From NCBI RefSeq assembly GCF_002019795.1, contig NZ_KV917381.1:1981210-2045209 (forward strand): a stretch of DNA of 64,000 bases, written 5' to 3'. The notes under the pieces were generated by a model that did no database searches, was not told the origin of the DNA, and worked only from the letters and a program-made list of their open reading frames with translations. Below, in pieces: positions 1-8,271 of the stretch; the stretch's first letter is position 1; each line of letters starts with the position of its first letter. The stretch is from Bacillus alkalicellulosilyticus. Its GTDB lineage: Bacteria > Bacillota > Bacilli > Bacillales > Bacillaceae_F. A program made the position numbers and the translations under genes.

Positions 1-1096
1 CGTTGCCTAAATAAATACCGGCATGGGAAGGACCTGCAGCGTAAGTTGTAAAGAATACAATATCTCCTACACTCGGATTAGAAACCGAAGAAGACGCTCC
101 CCATATTTGACTTACTGTTCGTGGGATAGTCACACCATGCTGTTTATAAACATATAATAAAAAGCCACTACAATCAAATCCGCTTGGTGAGGTTCCCCCC
201 CATACATAAGGTGAACCGATAAGATTTTTAGCTGTAGAAATGATAGATGAAGAAGCCCCATCTGCTTTTGGTTCAGGTTCAGGCTCTGGTTTCGGCTCAG
301 GCTCAGGCTCGGGGTCTGGTTGTGATTCAGAGCTAGCTGTCACGTCTTCCGTTGCCGTTGAAACGGCTTCTTGAGTTGATGTTTGTACAGTTGCTTTATA
401 ATCATCATACTCGATTTTTTCATCTTCAGATAAAATGTGGCCGATTGTTTCTGAACCAGCAATACCGTCAACTAATAGGTCATGGGCTCTTTGATAATTC
501 ATAACTGCTTGTTTTGTTTGATTTCCAAAAATTCCATCAACACCTTGGTAATATCCATATTCTTTTAAATGCTCCTGTAAATCCATTACCATCTGGCCTT
601 GGTCGCCATTTCGTAGTAAGAGGTCTTCATGTAATTCTTTTTTAACTTCTGTTTTTGCTTCAGATGAGACAAGGGCTAATTTAGGGTCATTCACTTCTTC
701 TTTAATGTTGGCTTTAAGGTAAGGGCCATTTCCCAAGACTGTTTCTGCCGAGTTTAGCATATGACTAATTGTTTTTGGACCAGCCTGCCCATCTACTTTT
801 AAATCATGAGACTCTTGATAATGCTTAACTGCTTGATAGGTTAGAAGCCCATACATGCCATCGTGAGCTCCTTTGTAATATTGAAATGCTAATAAATAAC
901 CTTGTAAATGGAAAACCTGTTGACCTGTGTCTCCAAAAGAAAGCAATTGTTCTAATTGAAGAGTTGGGTCGTTTGATAATTGTTCTGGACTATATGACGT
1001 AGCCTCGGCATGAGGGGTCATATGCATGGTAGCTGCACCAAGTACCATTGAAGTTACCAAGAGTTTCCCTTTTGTTTCCGATTTCATCACCATCAT
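1..1096 (-). CDS. NlpC/P60 cell-wall hydrolase with two peptidoglycan-binding domains (3' end outside window)
   Basis: Secreted endopeptidase that probably cuts peptide cross-bridges of peptidoglycan. The start MMVMK is preceded by AGGAGG four bases upstream of the codon at 1096. A signal peptide with an AEA-type cleavage site near residue 32 is followed by two peptidoglycan-binding-1 repeats, each with a QxFLxxxGYYxGxxDGxxGxxTxxAVxxYQ-like pattern and each ending in a VDGxAGxxTI motif. A proline-glutamate-lysine linker (PEPEPEPKPEP) then leads to the NlpC/P60 domain, where FDCSGF holds the catalytic Cys and PSHAGIYLG the catalytic His. About 365 residues are visible and the C-terminus runs off the left edge. 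It resembles LytF/CwlS-type or spore-germination hydrolases, but the exact orthologue cannot be named. Confidence 0.9.
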   Translation of the reverse strand, partial: MMVMKSETKGKLLVTSMVLGAATMHMTPHAEATSYSPEQLSNDPTLQLEQLLSFGDTGQQVFHLQGYLLAFQYYKGAHDGMYGLLTYQAVKHYQESHDLKVDGQAGPKTISHMLNSAETVLGNGPYLKANIKEEVNDPKLALVSSEAKTEVKKELHEDLLLRNGDQGQMVMDLQEHLKEYGYYQGVDGIFGNQTKQAVMNYQRAHDLLVDGIAGSETIGHILSEDEKIEYDDYKATVQTSTQEAVSTATEDVTASSESQPDPEPEPEPKPEPEPEPKADGASSSIISTAKNLIGSPYVWGGTSPSGFDCSGFLLYVYKQHGVTIPRTVSQIWGASSSVSNPSVGDIVFFTTYAAGPSHAGIYLGN

Positions 1097-1222
1097 CCAT
1101 CCTCCTGTATTCCCCGTAATCGTTGTTCGTATTTTCCCTATGAATGAATCCTACTGACGATGACAGCCCTTATCACACATTGTATGTACCTATTTGAAGC
1201 TTAGAACACAAGAGGCATTGTT

Positions 1223-1250
1223 TTGAGAGTGATCAAAAAGATAGTATAAT
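1223..1250 (+). promoter_or_regulatory. Sigma-A promoter for the PfpI gene
   Basis: TTGAGA (1223-1228) and a perfect TATAAT (1245-1250) are separated by 16 bases. The start codon at 1289 lies about 32 bases after the expected transcription start. Confidence 0.6.
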
Positions 1251-1288
1251 CATTATAGGAGATATTACATAAAAATATGGAGGTCATT

Positions 1289-1813
1289 ATGAAGTTACTT
1301 CAGAAAAAAGTCATTGCATTAGTCGACCATGAATTTGAGGATCTTGAACTATGGTATCCTGTTCTTCGCTTACAGGAGGAGGGTGCTACTGTACATTTTG
1401 TTGGACCAGAAAAACAAACTGTATATAAAGGAAAGTATGGCGTACCTGTCACAACTGATTTTGGATTCGCAGAAATACACTCCAAAGATTACGATGGAAT
1501 CCTCGTTCCAGGAGGATGGGCACCTGATAAGTTACGCCGTTATCCAGAAGTCATTTCGTACATAACGGAAATGAATGAAGCGAAAAAGCCAATCGGTCAA
1601 ATTTGCCATGCAGGATGGGTATTAATTTCAGCAAAAATTCTTCAAGGTGTAAAAGTTACAAGTACCCCTGGAATTAAAGATGATATGGAAAATGCGGGAG
1701 CAATTTGGATTGATGAACCTGTTGTCATCGATGGTCATATCGTTTCAAGCAGAAGGCCACCTGACTTACCGCAATATGGAGAAGCTTTTGTGGATGTGCT
1801 AGCTCAGTCGTAA
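1289..1813 (+). CDS. DJ-1/PfpI family protein (class I glutamine amidotransferase-like)
   Basis: A 174-residue protein of the DJ-1/PfpI/YfkM family, which act as deglycases, proteases or stress proteins in the cytoplasm. The nucleophile elbow QICHAGW holds the conserved Cys followed by His, and FEDLE near the N-terminus carries the acidic partner expected next to it. VPGGWAPDKLR is the family's glycine-rich loop. An ATG twelve bases upstream is possible, but GGAGGT lies just after it and is correctly spaced for the ATG at 1289, so that start is chosen. The gene has its own promoter and precedes rnz by 34 bp. The substrate cannot be told from the sequence. Confidence 0.88.
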   Translation: MKLLQKKVIALVDHEFEDLELWYPVLRLQEEGATVHFVGPEKQTVYKGKYGVPVTTDFGFAEIHSKDYDGILVPGGWAPDKLRRYPEVISYITEMNEAKKPIGQICHAGWVLISAKILQGVKVTSTPGIKDDMENAGAIWIDEPVVIDGHIVSSRRPPDLPQYGEAFVDVLAQS

Positions 1814-1847
1814 CTTCGATAGGCTAGTCCATAAGGGAGGATTCAGA

Positions 1848-2795
1848 ATGGAGTTTCACTTTTTTGGTACTGGAGCAGGTATTCCGTCAAAAGATAGAAA
1901 TGTAAGCGCGATGGCAATTCGTTTTTTGCAGCATAATGGAATGGTGTGGCTGTTTGATTGTGGAGAGGGGACCCAGCATCAATTTCTTCATTCTTCACTA
2001 ACATTAAGTAAGATAGAAAAAATTTTTATCTCTCATCTGCATGGGGACCATATTTTTGGTTTGCCGGGTCTTTTAGGAAGTCGTTCGTTTCAAGGTGGAC
2101 GAAATCCAGTCACGATTTATGGTCCAAAAGGGATTCAAACCTTTGTGGAAACAAGTTTAACGACCTCGCAAACTAGATTGCTGTACGACCTTTCGTACCA
2201 TGAGGTTACTGACCAAGAAATATGTGTTGATGGCAATATTTCCGTTCAATCTTTTTTATTAGAACACGGGTTAGACAGCTTCGGCTATCGACTAACAGAA
2301 GTCGATAAACCAGGGAAATTAGATGTAGCCAAACTTAGAGAAAAAGGAATACCACCAGGTCCCTTATACGAGCGCATCAAAAAAGGGGAATCGATAACCT
2401 TGGATAGTGGTGAGGTTCTAGAAAGTTCATGTTATGTAGGACAGGCTACAAAGGGACGAGTTGTCGCTATTGCTGGAGATACAAGGGAAACCGAAAAAGC
2501 GCTGTCTTTGGCAAGAGATGCGGATGTTCTTATTCATGAAGCAACATTCCGCCAAGGGGAAGAAGACCAAGCGTATCAATTTTTTCATTCCACCACAAAA
2601 CAAGCTGCTCAATTAGCGATACAGGCTTCTGTGAAATATTTACTGATTACTCATATTAGTTCAAGGTACTCTAAAGAAGAAAGTGAGATTGAAAAGGAAA
2701 TACAAACGCTGTTTCCTTCTTCTTTCCTTGCTTATGACCATGCAGTTTTTACATGTCATGAAAAGAATAAAATACTAAGTAAACAGCCAAATTAA
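1848..2795 (+). CDS. rnz: Ribonuclease Z (tRNA 3'-processing endonuclease)
   Basis: A 315-residue metallo-beta-lactamase-fold nuclease that removes 3' trailers from tRNA precursors lacking an encoded CCA. HLHGDH (residues 63-68) is the zinc-binding signature, preceded by FDCGEGTQHQ. Further ligands are in AIAGDTR and in LLITHISSRY near the C-terminus. The length matches the short bacterial RNase Z form. The start follows GGGAGG. It is followed by ytzC after 31 bp and may be co-transcribed with it. Confidence 0.95.
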   Translation: MEFHFFGTGAGIPSKDRNVSAMAIRFLQHNGMVWLFDCGEGTQHQFLHSSLTLSKIEKIFISHLHGDHIFGLPGLLGSRSFQGGRNPVTIYGPKGIQTFVETSLTTSQTRLLYDLSYHEVTDQEICVDGNISVQSFLLEHGLDSFGYRLTEVDKPGKLDVAKLREKGIPPGPLYERIKKGESITLDSGEVLESSCYVGQATKGRVVAIAGDTRETEKALSLARDADVLIHEATFRQGEEDQAYQFFHSTTKQAAQLAIQASVKYLLITHISSRYSKEESEIEKEIQTLFPSSFLAYDHAVFTCHEKNKILSKQPN

Positions 2796-2826
2796 GATCA
2801 GTCTCGTACGATGAGGAGGGTTATTA

Positions 2827-3087
2827 TTGGCAACACATGATCAAATTAACTATTATGTAGAAAAAGTAAGTGAAACGATTGATTATGCACAAAAACAATT
2901 AGATGATTTCCAAAGAGTTGAACATGGGAATTCCGAGGAATATACGAATGCGCAACTACAGTTAGAGGAAATAAATCAAGAGCTCGATAGTATCATTCGA
3001 AGCGCGACGCCTGAGCAACGTGAACAGCTTAATCGAGCACAACAACGACTTAGACAAATGCAAAACCACATGATTCTTAGACAGTAG
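2827..3087 (+). CDS. ytzC: YtzC family protein (DUF2524)
   Basis: An 86-residue, highly charged, probably all-helical coiled-coil protein of a small Bacillus family of unknown function. Glutamine- and glutamate-rich heptads run through most of the chain (QLDDFQRVE, LQLEEINQEL, RAQQRLRQMQ). The start is TTG at 2827 behind GAGGAGGG. It sits directly downstream of rnz. No catalytic motif is visible. Confidence 0.8.
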   Translation: MATHDQINYYVEKVSETIDYAQKQLDDFQRVEHGNSEEYTNAQLQLEEINQELDSIIRSATPEQREQLNRAQQRLRQMQNHMILRQ

Positions 3088-3118
3088 CCTATTGAGCGAT
3101 GATATGAGTACGAGAAAA

Positions 3119-3143
3119 GGCTGACTCCACGAAGGAGTCAGCC
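3119..3143 (-). terminator. Terminator hairpin between ytzC and the YjcZ gene
   Basis: Perfect 10-bp stem GGCTGACTCC/GGAGTCAGCC with a 5-base loop. Read on the minus strand it is followed by TTTTCTC, so it mainly serves the small minus-strand gene. It may also stop ytzC transcription. Confidence 0.75.
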
Positions 3144-3171
3144 TCTGATCTATCTGATACGTCTGTTTTAA

Positions 3172-3264
3172 TTAGTAGCCGACGTATGCTGTCCCGATAA
3201 TTACAAGTAGAATAAACAACACAACTAATAGCGCAAAGCCACTTCCGAATCCAGTGTGAGCCAT
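3172..3264 (-). CDS. YjcZ-family small membrane/sporulation protein
   Basis: A 30-residue protein, MAHTGFGSGFALLVVLFILL at its N-terminus and ending IIGTAYVGY. A glycine/phenylalanine-rich head followed by one hydrophobic helix and a GY-rich tail is the signature of the YjcZ/YhfE-like small proteins found in spore formers. AGGAGG lies eight bases upstream of the ATG. It is alone, with its own terminator. Its function is unknown; abundance in spores is known for relatives. Confidence 0.85.
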   Translation of the reverse strand: MAHTGFGSGFALLVVLFILLVIIGTAYVGY

Positions 3265-3453
3265 AGTGAAAACCTCCTAAAGAATGTTTATTTAACTTAC
3301 ACTCATACCATATGTAATTAAAGCTAAGTATGTATGGGCATTCCCCTATTTTTTTGAAACTTTTTTTACATGGTCTGTTTTTTTTTTTCTAAAGGGCTTT
3401 TTACCCTGTCGTTGAATATATAATATTGATACGTAAAAGGGAGAGTGATGACT

Positions 3454-4623
3454 ATGAGTTTGAATCCACCAGAACGAGTGTTAATGGGACCTGGACCAAG
3501 TAATGTAGACCCAAGTGTATTGCGAGCGATGTCCATTCCACTAGTTGGCCATCTTGATCCTGTTTTTTTAAAAGTAATGAATGAAACAATGGATATGCTT
3601 CGACATGTCTATCAAACTAAAAATAAGATGACGATGGCGATAAGTGGAACAGGAAGCGCAGGAATGGAAACGTTATTTGTGAACTTGGTTGAGCGAGGGG
3701 ATAAGGTCATCATTGGTGTAAATGGTTTGTTTGGAACGAGAATGGTTGATGTTGCCCAACGATGTGGTGCGACCGTTATTGAAGTCCACGCACCATGGGG
3801 GACAATTATAGAACCAAGCAGCATTGAAACCGAATTACATAATCATCCTGATGCGAAAATAGTAGCAGTAGTCCATGCTGAAACATCAACTGGGGTTCGT
3901 CAACCGTTAGACGAAATTAGTAACATCGTTCATAAAACAGATGCTTTATTTGTTTGCGATATGGTCACGTCTATCGGTGGCAGTCCAACTGAAATTGATA
4001 AATGGAACATAGACGCAGCGTATAGCGGGACCCAAAAATGCTTAAGCGCTCCTCCAGGATTAGCGCCCATTACATTAAGCGATAAAGCAGTAGACGTTAT
4101 GGCAAAGAGAAAAACGAAAGTACAAAGCTGGTACTTAGATTTATCGATGATTCAGCAATATTGGGGTGATGAACGTTCTTACCACCACACGGCACCGATC
4201 TCAATGATATATAGCCTACACGAAGCATTACGTTTGCTCGTTGAGGAAGGAATGCCATCAGTATATGGTAGACATGCAAAGTACGGTGAAGCACTTCATG
4301 CTGGGTTAGAGGCTATGGGATTAAAGCTACTCGTCGATAAATCTCATCGTCTTCATCAGTTAACATCGGTCTGTATACCAGAAGGCGTTGACGATGCGAA
4401 GGTTAGAAGTGGCTTGCTCGATAAGTACGGTATTGAAATTGGTGGAGGCTTAGGAGAATTAAAAGGGAAAGTATGGCGCATTGGACTGATGGGGTACAAC
4501 GCCAAACTAACGAATGTCACCTTACTTTTAGCGGCATTAGAGGATGTTTTATCAGACCAACACACTTCACTTTCTTTTGGGAAAGCACAGAGTGCAGTGA
4601 ACCAGGTATTGACCCAGTCTTAA
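3454..4623 (+). CDS. Class V aminotransferase, alanine/ureidoglycine-glyoxylate type
   Basis: A cytosolic PLP enzyme of about 389 residues related to alanine-glyoxylate aminotransferase and PucG. GPGPSNVDPSVL opens the protein as in that family. SGTGSAGME binds the cofactor phosphate, DMVTSIGG contains the pyridine-N aspartate, and SGTQKCL contains the Schiff-base lysine. Three in-frame starts lie close together (GTG 3445, ATG 3448, ATG 3454); the last has the best spacing from AAGGGAG and is used here. A weak TATAAT-like element is at about 3417. No purine catabolic genes are adjacent, so the amino donor and acceptor (glyoxylate is typical) are family inference. Confidence 0.85.
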   Translation: MSLNPPERVLMGPGPSNVDPSVLRAMSIPLVGHLDPVFLKVMNETMDMLRHVYQTKNKMTMAISGTGSAGMETLFVNLVERGDKVIIGVNGLFGTRMVDVAQRCGATVIEVHAPWGTIIEPSSIETELHNHPDAKIVAVVHAETSTGVRQPLDEISNIVHKTDALFVCDMVTSIGGSPTEIDKWNIDAAYSGTQKCLSAPPGLAPITLSDKAVDVMAKRKTKVQSWYLDLSMIQQYWGDERSYHHTAPISMIYSLHEALRLLVEEGMPSVYGRHAKYGEALHAGLEAMGLKLLVDKSHRLHQLTSVCIPEGVDDAKVRSGLLDKYGIEIGGGLGELKGKVWRIGLMGYNAKLTNVTLLLAALEDVLSDQHTSLSFGKAQSAVNQVLTQS

Positions 4624-4641
4624 CGAAAATGAGCAAGAAAG

Positions 4642-4669
4642 TTGTACCGCTGCTTCCTTTTTGTATAAT
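4642..4669 (+). promoter_or_regulatory. Sigma-A promoter for ytpP
   Basis: TTGTAC (4642-4647), 16-base spacer, TATAAT (4664-4669). The predicted transcription start near 4676 leaves a 23-base leader if translation begins at the ATG at 4699. Confidence 0.6.
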
Positions 4670-4698
4670 GGAAGAAGGAAAGGAAGTTGAGAACGCCC

Positions 4699-5019
4699 AT
4701 GCAAGAATTAACAAAAAAAGAAGCATATCAATATCTTACAAGTGATATTGGTAAAGTTGTATTATATGTGTATTCTCCTTTTTGTGGAACATGTAGAGTA
4801 ACGACAAAAATGCTTGAAACGGTATCAGAGATGTTGCCAACCGTGAACATAGGAACATGTAATTTAAATGCAATGCCTGGATTGGCTCAGGATTTTAAAA
4901 TTAAAAGTGTTCCATACCTGGCAATTGTTCAAAATGGCAAAATTGCAAAAGAAATTTATGCGTTTCGCTCGATCCCATATTTATTTGAAACAGTAAAAAA
5001 AGAAATGATAAATTCATGA
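4699..5019 (+). CDS. ytpP: YtpP-like thioredoxin family protein
   Basis: A 106-residue single thioredoxin-fold domain. YSPFCGTCR contains the CxxC redox site as CGTC, and SVPYLAIVQNG contains the cis-proline loop. The fold spans the whole protein and no signal peptide is seen, so it is cytoplasmic. An in-frame TTG at 4687 also exists but would leave only an 11-base leader, so ATG 4699 is preferred. It is first in a likely operon with brxA and a third redox protein. Likely role: disulfide reduction or bacillithiol-linked redox control. Confidence 0.8.
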   Translation: MQELTKKEAYQYLTSDIGKVVLYVYSPFCGTCRVTTKMLETVSEMLPTVNIGTCNLNAMPGLAQDFKIKSVPYLAIVQNGKIAKEIYAFRSIPYLFETVKKEMINS

Positions 5020-5040
5020 AATGAAAGGGGATAACATAAC

Positions 5041-5475
5041 ATGTCAATGCATTATGAAGATTATATGAGACAAGTGATTCAACCGATGCGACAAGAATTA
5101 GTAAATGGAGGTTTTAAAGAGCTGAGAACAGAAGAAGAGGTAGCAAACTATATGGAAAGTGCAGAAGGAACTACATTGGTGGTTATCAACTCTGTATGTG
5201 GTTGTGCTGCTGGGCTGGCAAGGCCATCAGCGATTATTTCCTTACAAAACGATACGAAACCAGATCACTTAGTGACAGTGTTTGCAGGACAAGATAAAGA
5301 AGCTACAGCAAAAATGAGATTCTATTTTGAGGGAATCGAACCATCATCTCCTTCTATGGCATTATTAAAAGGAAATGAAGTCGTTCACTTTATTCCTAGA
5401 GAACAAATTGAAGATAGAAGTGTTGAGGACATCGTTAGCAATCTCACAAGTGCGTTTGATGTTCATTGTAAATAA
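5041..5475 (+). CDS. brxA: Bacilliredoxin BrxA (YphP family)
   Basis: A 144-residue protein of the BrxA/BrxB family, which reduces bacillithiol mixed disulfides on oxidised proteins. NSVCGCAAGLARP contains the diagnostic CGC active site. The N-terminal MSMHYEDYMRQVIQPMRQEL pattern is closer to BrxA than to BrxB. It starts 21 bp after ytpP behind AAGGGG and precedes another thioredoxin-fold gene by 12 bp, so the three are probably co-transcribed. Confidence 0.93.
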   Translation: MSMHYEDYMRQVIQPMRQELVNGGFKELRTEEEVANYMESAEGTTLVVINSVCGCAAGLARPSAIISLQNDTKPDHLVTVFAGQDKEATAKMRFYFEGIEPSSPSMALLKGNEVVHFIPREQIEDRSVEDIVSNLTSAFDVHCK

Positions 5476-5487
5476 GGGTGGTCTGGT

Positions 5488-5901
5488 ATGAAGGCTCCAG
5501 CATTTTCATTAAAAGACATCAATGACTTGGAAATAGCACTAACGGACTTCAAAGGCAAACCTGTAATGATAACTTTCTGGGCTTCATGGTGTCCTGATTC
5601 TATCAAAGATTTGCACCAAAAAAATGAGTTATTTACAAGCATGGACAAAGACAAGCTTGTCTTCCTTACGATAAATGTGACAGGGCGAGAAGGGCATGAA
5701 GGTGATGGTCCTAAATTTATTGCGGAGCAAGGATACAAGTTTCCCGTTCTGTTGGACAAGGGGACAAAAACGTATGATTCCTATCGCTGCATGGGTGTTC
5801 CAACGACGATACTCCTAGATAAAGACCAAAACATTGTTGCCACCTTCAATGACAGAAGTACGTTTATGGACATTATGAACGGACTCACAAAGTTAGTATA
5901 A
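5488..5901 (+). CDS. ResA/TlpA-like redoxin with an altered CxxC (CPDS)
   Basis: A 137-residue AhpC/TSA-redoxin type thioredoxin fold. WASWCPDSIKDL occupies the usual WCxxC active-site position, but the second cysteine is a serine. The cis-proline loop GVPTTILLDKD is intact, and one more cysteine (YRCMGVP) lies next to it. There is no signal peptide or lipobox, unlike membrane-anchored ResA. It follows brxA at 12 bp. A monothiol chemistry, perhaps with bacillithiol or with the loop cysteine, is inferred; no dithiol reductase activity can be assumed. Confidence 0.8.
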   Translation: MKAPAFSLKDINDLEIALTDFKGKPVMITFWASWCPDSIKDLHQKNELFTSMDKDKLVFLTINVTGREGHEGDGPKFIAEQGYKFPVLLDKGTKTYDSYRCMGVPTTILLDKDQNIVATFNDRSTFMDIMNGLTKLV

Positions 5902-5906
5902 AAAAG

Positions 5907-5941
5907 CGGGATAAGCCTAGAAAGGGCTTATCCCGTTTTTT
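5907..5941 (+). terminator. Bidirectional terminator after the redox operon
   Basis: CGGGATAAGCC/GGCTTATCCCG is an 11-bp stem with a 7-base loop, then six T residues. A-rich sequence on the other side lets it also terminate the convergent minus-strand gene, whose stop codon lies in the stem. Confidence 0.9.
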
Positions 5942-6645
5942 ACCACCTTTGATAGCAACTCTACATTTGGATACTCTAGCTCCTCATATTTTTTGAGTAC
6001 ACGTTCGACATCATAGGAAACGCGCTTAATTTTTATATTGAATTCTGTTTCATCCTCTTCAACAAGAAGATAGGAGGCGCGAGGTTGTCCATCGAATGGT
6101 AAGCCGACACTGCCTAAGTTTGCTACGCATTTACCTTGAAAGAAACGCACATATGGCAAATGAATATGAGCATACAAATAAAGTGAAGCTTCTTGCTTTG
6201 ACATTAATTTTTCTAAAAGTACATCATCATTTTCCTTAGGTAGCACCACTTCAAACAAACTAGTAGGTGTCGCATGGAAAGCATGTATCTTCTGACCATT
6301 CTCCATTGTAAGATGAAGTTCGGTATCTAGCGATTGTAAAAAGGTAACATCGTCATCGTTTAATTTAGATCGAATCCAGTCTCTTTCGATATTCATTATT
6401 TCGAGTGCAGCAGAAGGAACTTCTCCTTCTTTTACCCCGCGTACGACCCACTCATCGGCATTGCCTTTAATCACTTTGGTCGCAATCGATCGAACGATGT
6501 CAAGAGAGCGCTTCGGTTCAGGGCCGCGATAGCAGATATCCCCTAATACAAACGTTTGATTTACATTTTCTTTTTGTAACGAATCAACAACAGCATCTAA
6601 AGCGACCGCATTTCCATGAATATCAGAAATAAACGCATATTTCAT
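5917..6645 (-). CDS. Metallophosphoesterase (YfcE/DUF2436-type phosphodiesterase)
   Basis: A 242-residue calcineurin-like metallophosphoesterase. The motifs appear in order: SDIHGN (residues 7-12), LGDICYRGP, KGNADEW, and a C-terminal YAHIHLPYV in place of the usual GHTHxP, with HAFHAT upstream supplying another histidine. The ATG at 6645 is preceded by GGAGGTTATG. It is a single-gene unit convergent with the redox operon. The substrate (cyclic nucleotide, ApnA or phosphoprotein) is unknown. Confidence 0.85.
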   Translation of the reverse strand: MKYAFISDIHGNAVALDAVVDSLQKENVNQTFVLGDICYRGPEPKRSLDIVRSIATKVIKGNADEWVVRGVKEGEVPSAALEIMNIERDWIRSKLNDDDVTFLQSLDTELHLTMENGQKIHAFHATPTSLFEVVLPKENDDVLLEKLMSKQEASLYLYAHIHLPYVRFFQGKCVANLGSVGLPFDGQPRASYLLVEEDETEFNIKIKRVSYDVERVLKKYEELEYPNVELLSKVVKNGISPF

Positions 6646-6725
6646 TTTTCATAACCTCCACCGTTTAATAGTAATAGTATGTAAGTCATTGATCGTAATT
6701 GTTCTCACTGTTCGTAGGGCTTGTT

Positions 6726-6916
6726 CATTATTGGTAACGGATGAGGAGGATCCGTACCCGTTGAAACCTGAATAGTCCATTGTCGGTAATCGATTTTTAG
6801 AACCGTTACCTTTGAAAGTTTATTTTGCTCATTGTCGGAAAAGGATGAGGGAGAACCGTGCCCGCTGAAAGCTATTTTGCCTAGTAGCGGTAACCGATGT
6901 CGTAGTTCCATTCCCC
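6726..6916. repeat. 52-bp imperfect tandem repeat, about 3.6 copies
   Basis: Units begin at about 6726, 6778, 6830 and 6882, each exactly 52 bp apart. The shared core is CATTGTCGGTAACGGATG, then GAACCGTACCCG, GAAAGCTATTTTG. Each unit contains an imperfect inverted repeat (GGTAACGGAT against ATCCGTACC in the first copy). There are no distinct spacers and no cas genes, so this is not a CRISPR array. It occupies the roughly 430-bp gap upstream of the CvfC-like gene. Confidence 0.85.
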
Positions 6917-6945
6917 TATCAACCTCATTTGCGAATTGCGTGGTA

Positions 6946-6983
6946 ACGGATGGCCATCCGTATAGTATTTCCCTTATACTATA
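6946..6983. repeat. Two adjacent palindromes upstream of the CvfC-like gene
   Basis: ACGGATGGCCATCCGT (6946-6961) is a perfect 16-bp palindrome. It continues into TATAGTAT (6961-6968) paired with ATACTATA (6976-6983). The first shares GGTAACGGATG with the 52-bp repeats just upstream. It could be an operator, a transcript end or part of the same repeat family. Confidence 0.65.
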
Positions 6984-7079
6984 CCAAATCAGAGGGAATG
7001 ATGTAAGCAGAAGAGTGGTGTGCCTTCAGACTGGTATGGTACGATAAGCGAAGTAGATGATGAATGAAAGGAGATTTTT

Positions 7080-8207
7080 ATGAAAATCAAAACGATTGAA
7101 CCAACACCAAGCCCAAATACAATGAAATTAATCCTAGATGAAAACCTTCCTCAAGGGACTCGCAATAACTATACAAAAGACAATAAAGAAGAGGCACCAA
7201 GCTACATTCAGCAATTGTTCGGGATAGAAGGCATTAAGGGAGTTTATCATGTTGCGGACTTCTTAGCTCTTGAACGAAATGCAAAGGTCGATTGGAAAGT
7301 CATCCTTCCGCAAGTTCGAGAGGTTTTTGGTGAAGCAAGCAGTGTGGACAATTTCCAACATCAACAGCAAGACAATGCCTTTGGAGAAGTAAAAGTATTT
7401 TTTCAAATGTTCAAAGGAATCCCAATGCAAATTAAAGTGTCAGATGGTGAAAGAGAAGAGCGAATTGGTCTTCCAGACTATTTCAAAGAAGCTACCTTTA
7501 AAGTACAACAAGCTGATGACAACGTAGTATTAGAACGTAAATGGGTAGAACAAGACATTCGCTACGGAGATGTACAGGAAGTGGGTCGTGAAGTAGCTGA
7601 AGAAATTACAGCTGCATATAGCAAGGAAAGAATAGAAGCACTTGTCAATGAGGTTGTAGGTTCTTCATCTCAACAAAAGACACTTAATCCAGTATTTCAA
7701 AAAATCACATTTGAGATGCTAGAAGATCCGGATTGGAAAAAGCGTTATGCTGCGCTTGACAGAATTGATCCATCAGAAGACGATATTCCTGTGTTAGCAA
7801 AAGCGTTAGAAGACGAGAAAGCTTCAATTCGTCGTCTCGCAACGGTATACTTAGGGATGATTGAAACTCTTAATGTGTTACCTTACTTATATCAAGCACT
7901 TCAAGACAATTCTGTTACGGTTCGACGTACAGCTGGTGATTGTCTTTCCGACATTGGGAACTCTGACGCGATTCCTGTAATGATTGAAGCGTTAAAGGAT
8001 CCGAATAAACTTGTACGTTGGAGAGCTGCGATGTTTTTATATGAAGTTGGAGATGAAGCGGCATTAGACGCGTTAAAGGAAGCAGAGAATGACCCGGAGT
8101 TTGAGGTTAGTATGCAAATTAAAATGGCCATTGAACGAATTGAAACAGGCGAAGAAGCTAAAGGTTCGGTTTGGAAACAAATGACTGAAGCGCGTAAAGA
8201 CAAATAA
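7080..8207 (+). CDS. cvfC: CvfC-like protein: NifU/Nfu-N scaffold domain plus HEAT repeats
   Basis: A 375-residue protein matching the conserved virulence factor C/YpgR family of Firmicutes. Residues 1-90 contain EPTPSPNTMKL and the LFGIEGIKGVYH pattern of the Nfu/NifU N-terminal fold. Residues from about 210 to 350 form HEAT/PBS-lyase-like repeats (DWKKRYAALDRI, DEKASIRRLATVYLG, DNSVTVRRTAGDCLSDIG, DPNKLVRWRAAMFLYEVG). A protein-interaction scaffold role is implied; the biochemical function is not established. AAAGGAG precedes the ATG. Confidence 0.82.
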   Translation: MKIKTIEPTPSPNTMKLILDENLPQGTRNNYTKDNKEEAPSYIQQLFGIEGIKGVYHVADFLALERNAKVDWKVILPQVREVFGEASSVDNFQHQQQDNAFGEVKVFFQMFKGIPMQIKVSDGEREERIGLPDYFKEATFKVQQADDNVVLERKWVEQDIRYGDVQEVGREVAEEITAAYSKERIEALVNEVVGSSSQQKTLNPVFQKITFEMLEDPDWKKRYAALDRIDPSEDDIPVLAKALEDEKASIRRLATVYLGMIETLNVLPYLYQALQDNSVTVRRTAGDCLSDIGNSDAIPVMIEALKDPNKLVRWRAAMFLYEVGDEAALDALKEAENDPEFEVSMQIKMAIERIETGEEAKGSVWKQMTEARKDK

Positions 8208-8271
8208 ATCAATAAATTACAATGACATCCTACAGACAATTGAGATAAAATTGTAAGAGGAGGTGAGTTAA

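Noticed and set aside
6726-6916. CRISPR array
   Set aside because: The 52-bp units are contiguous and diverged, without unique spacers between constant repeats, and no cas gene is in the window.
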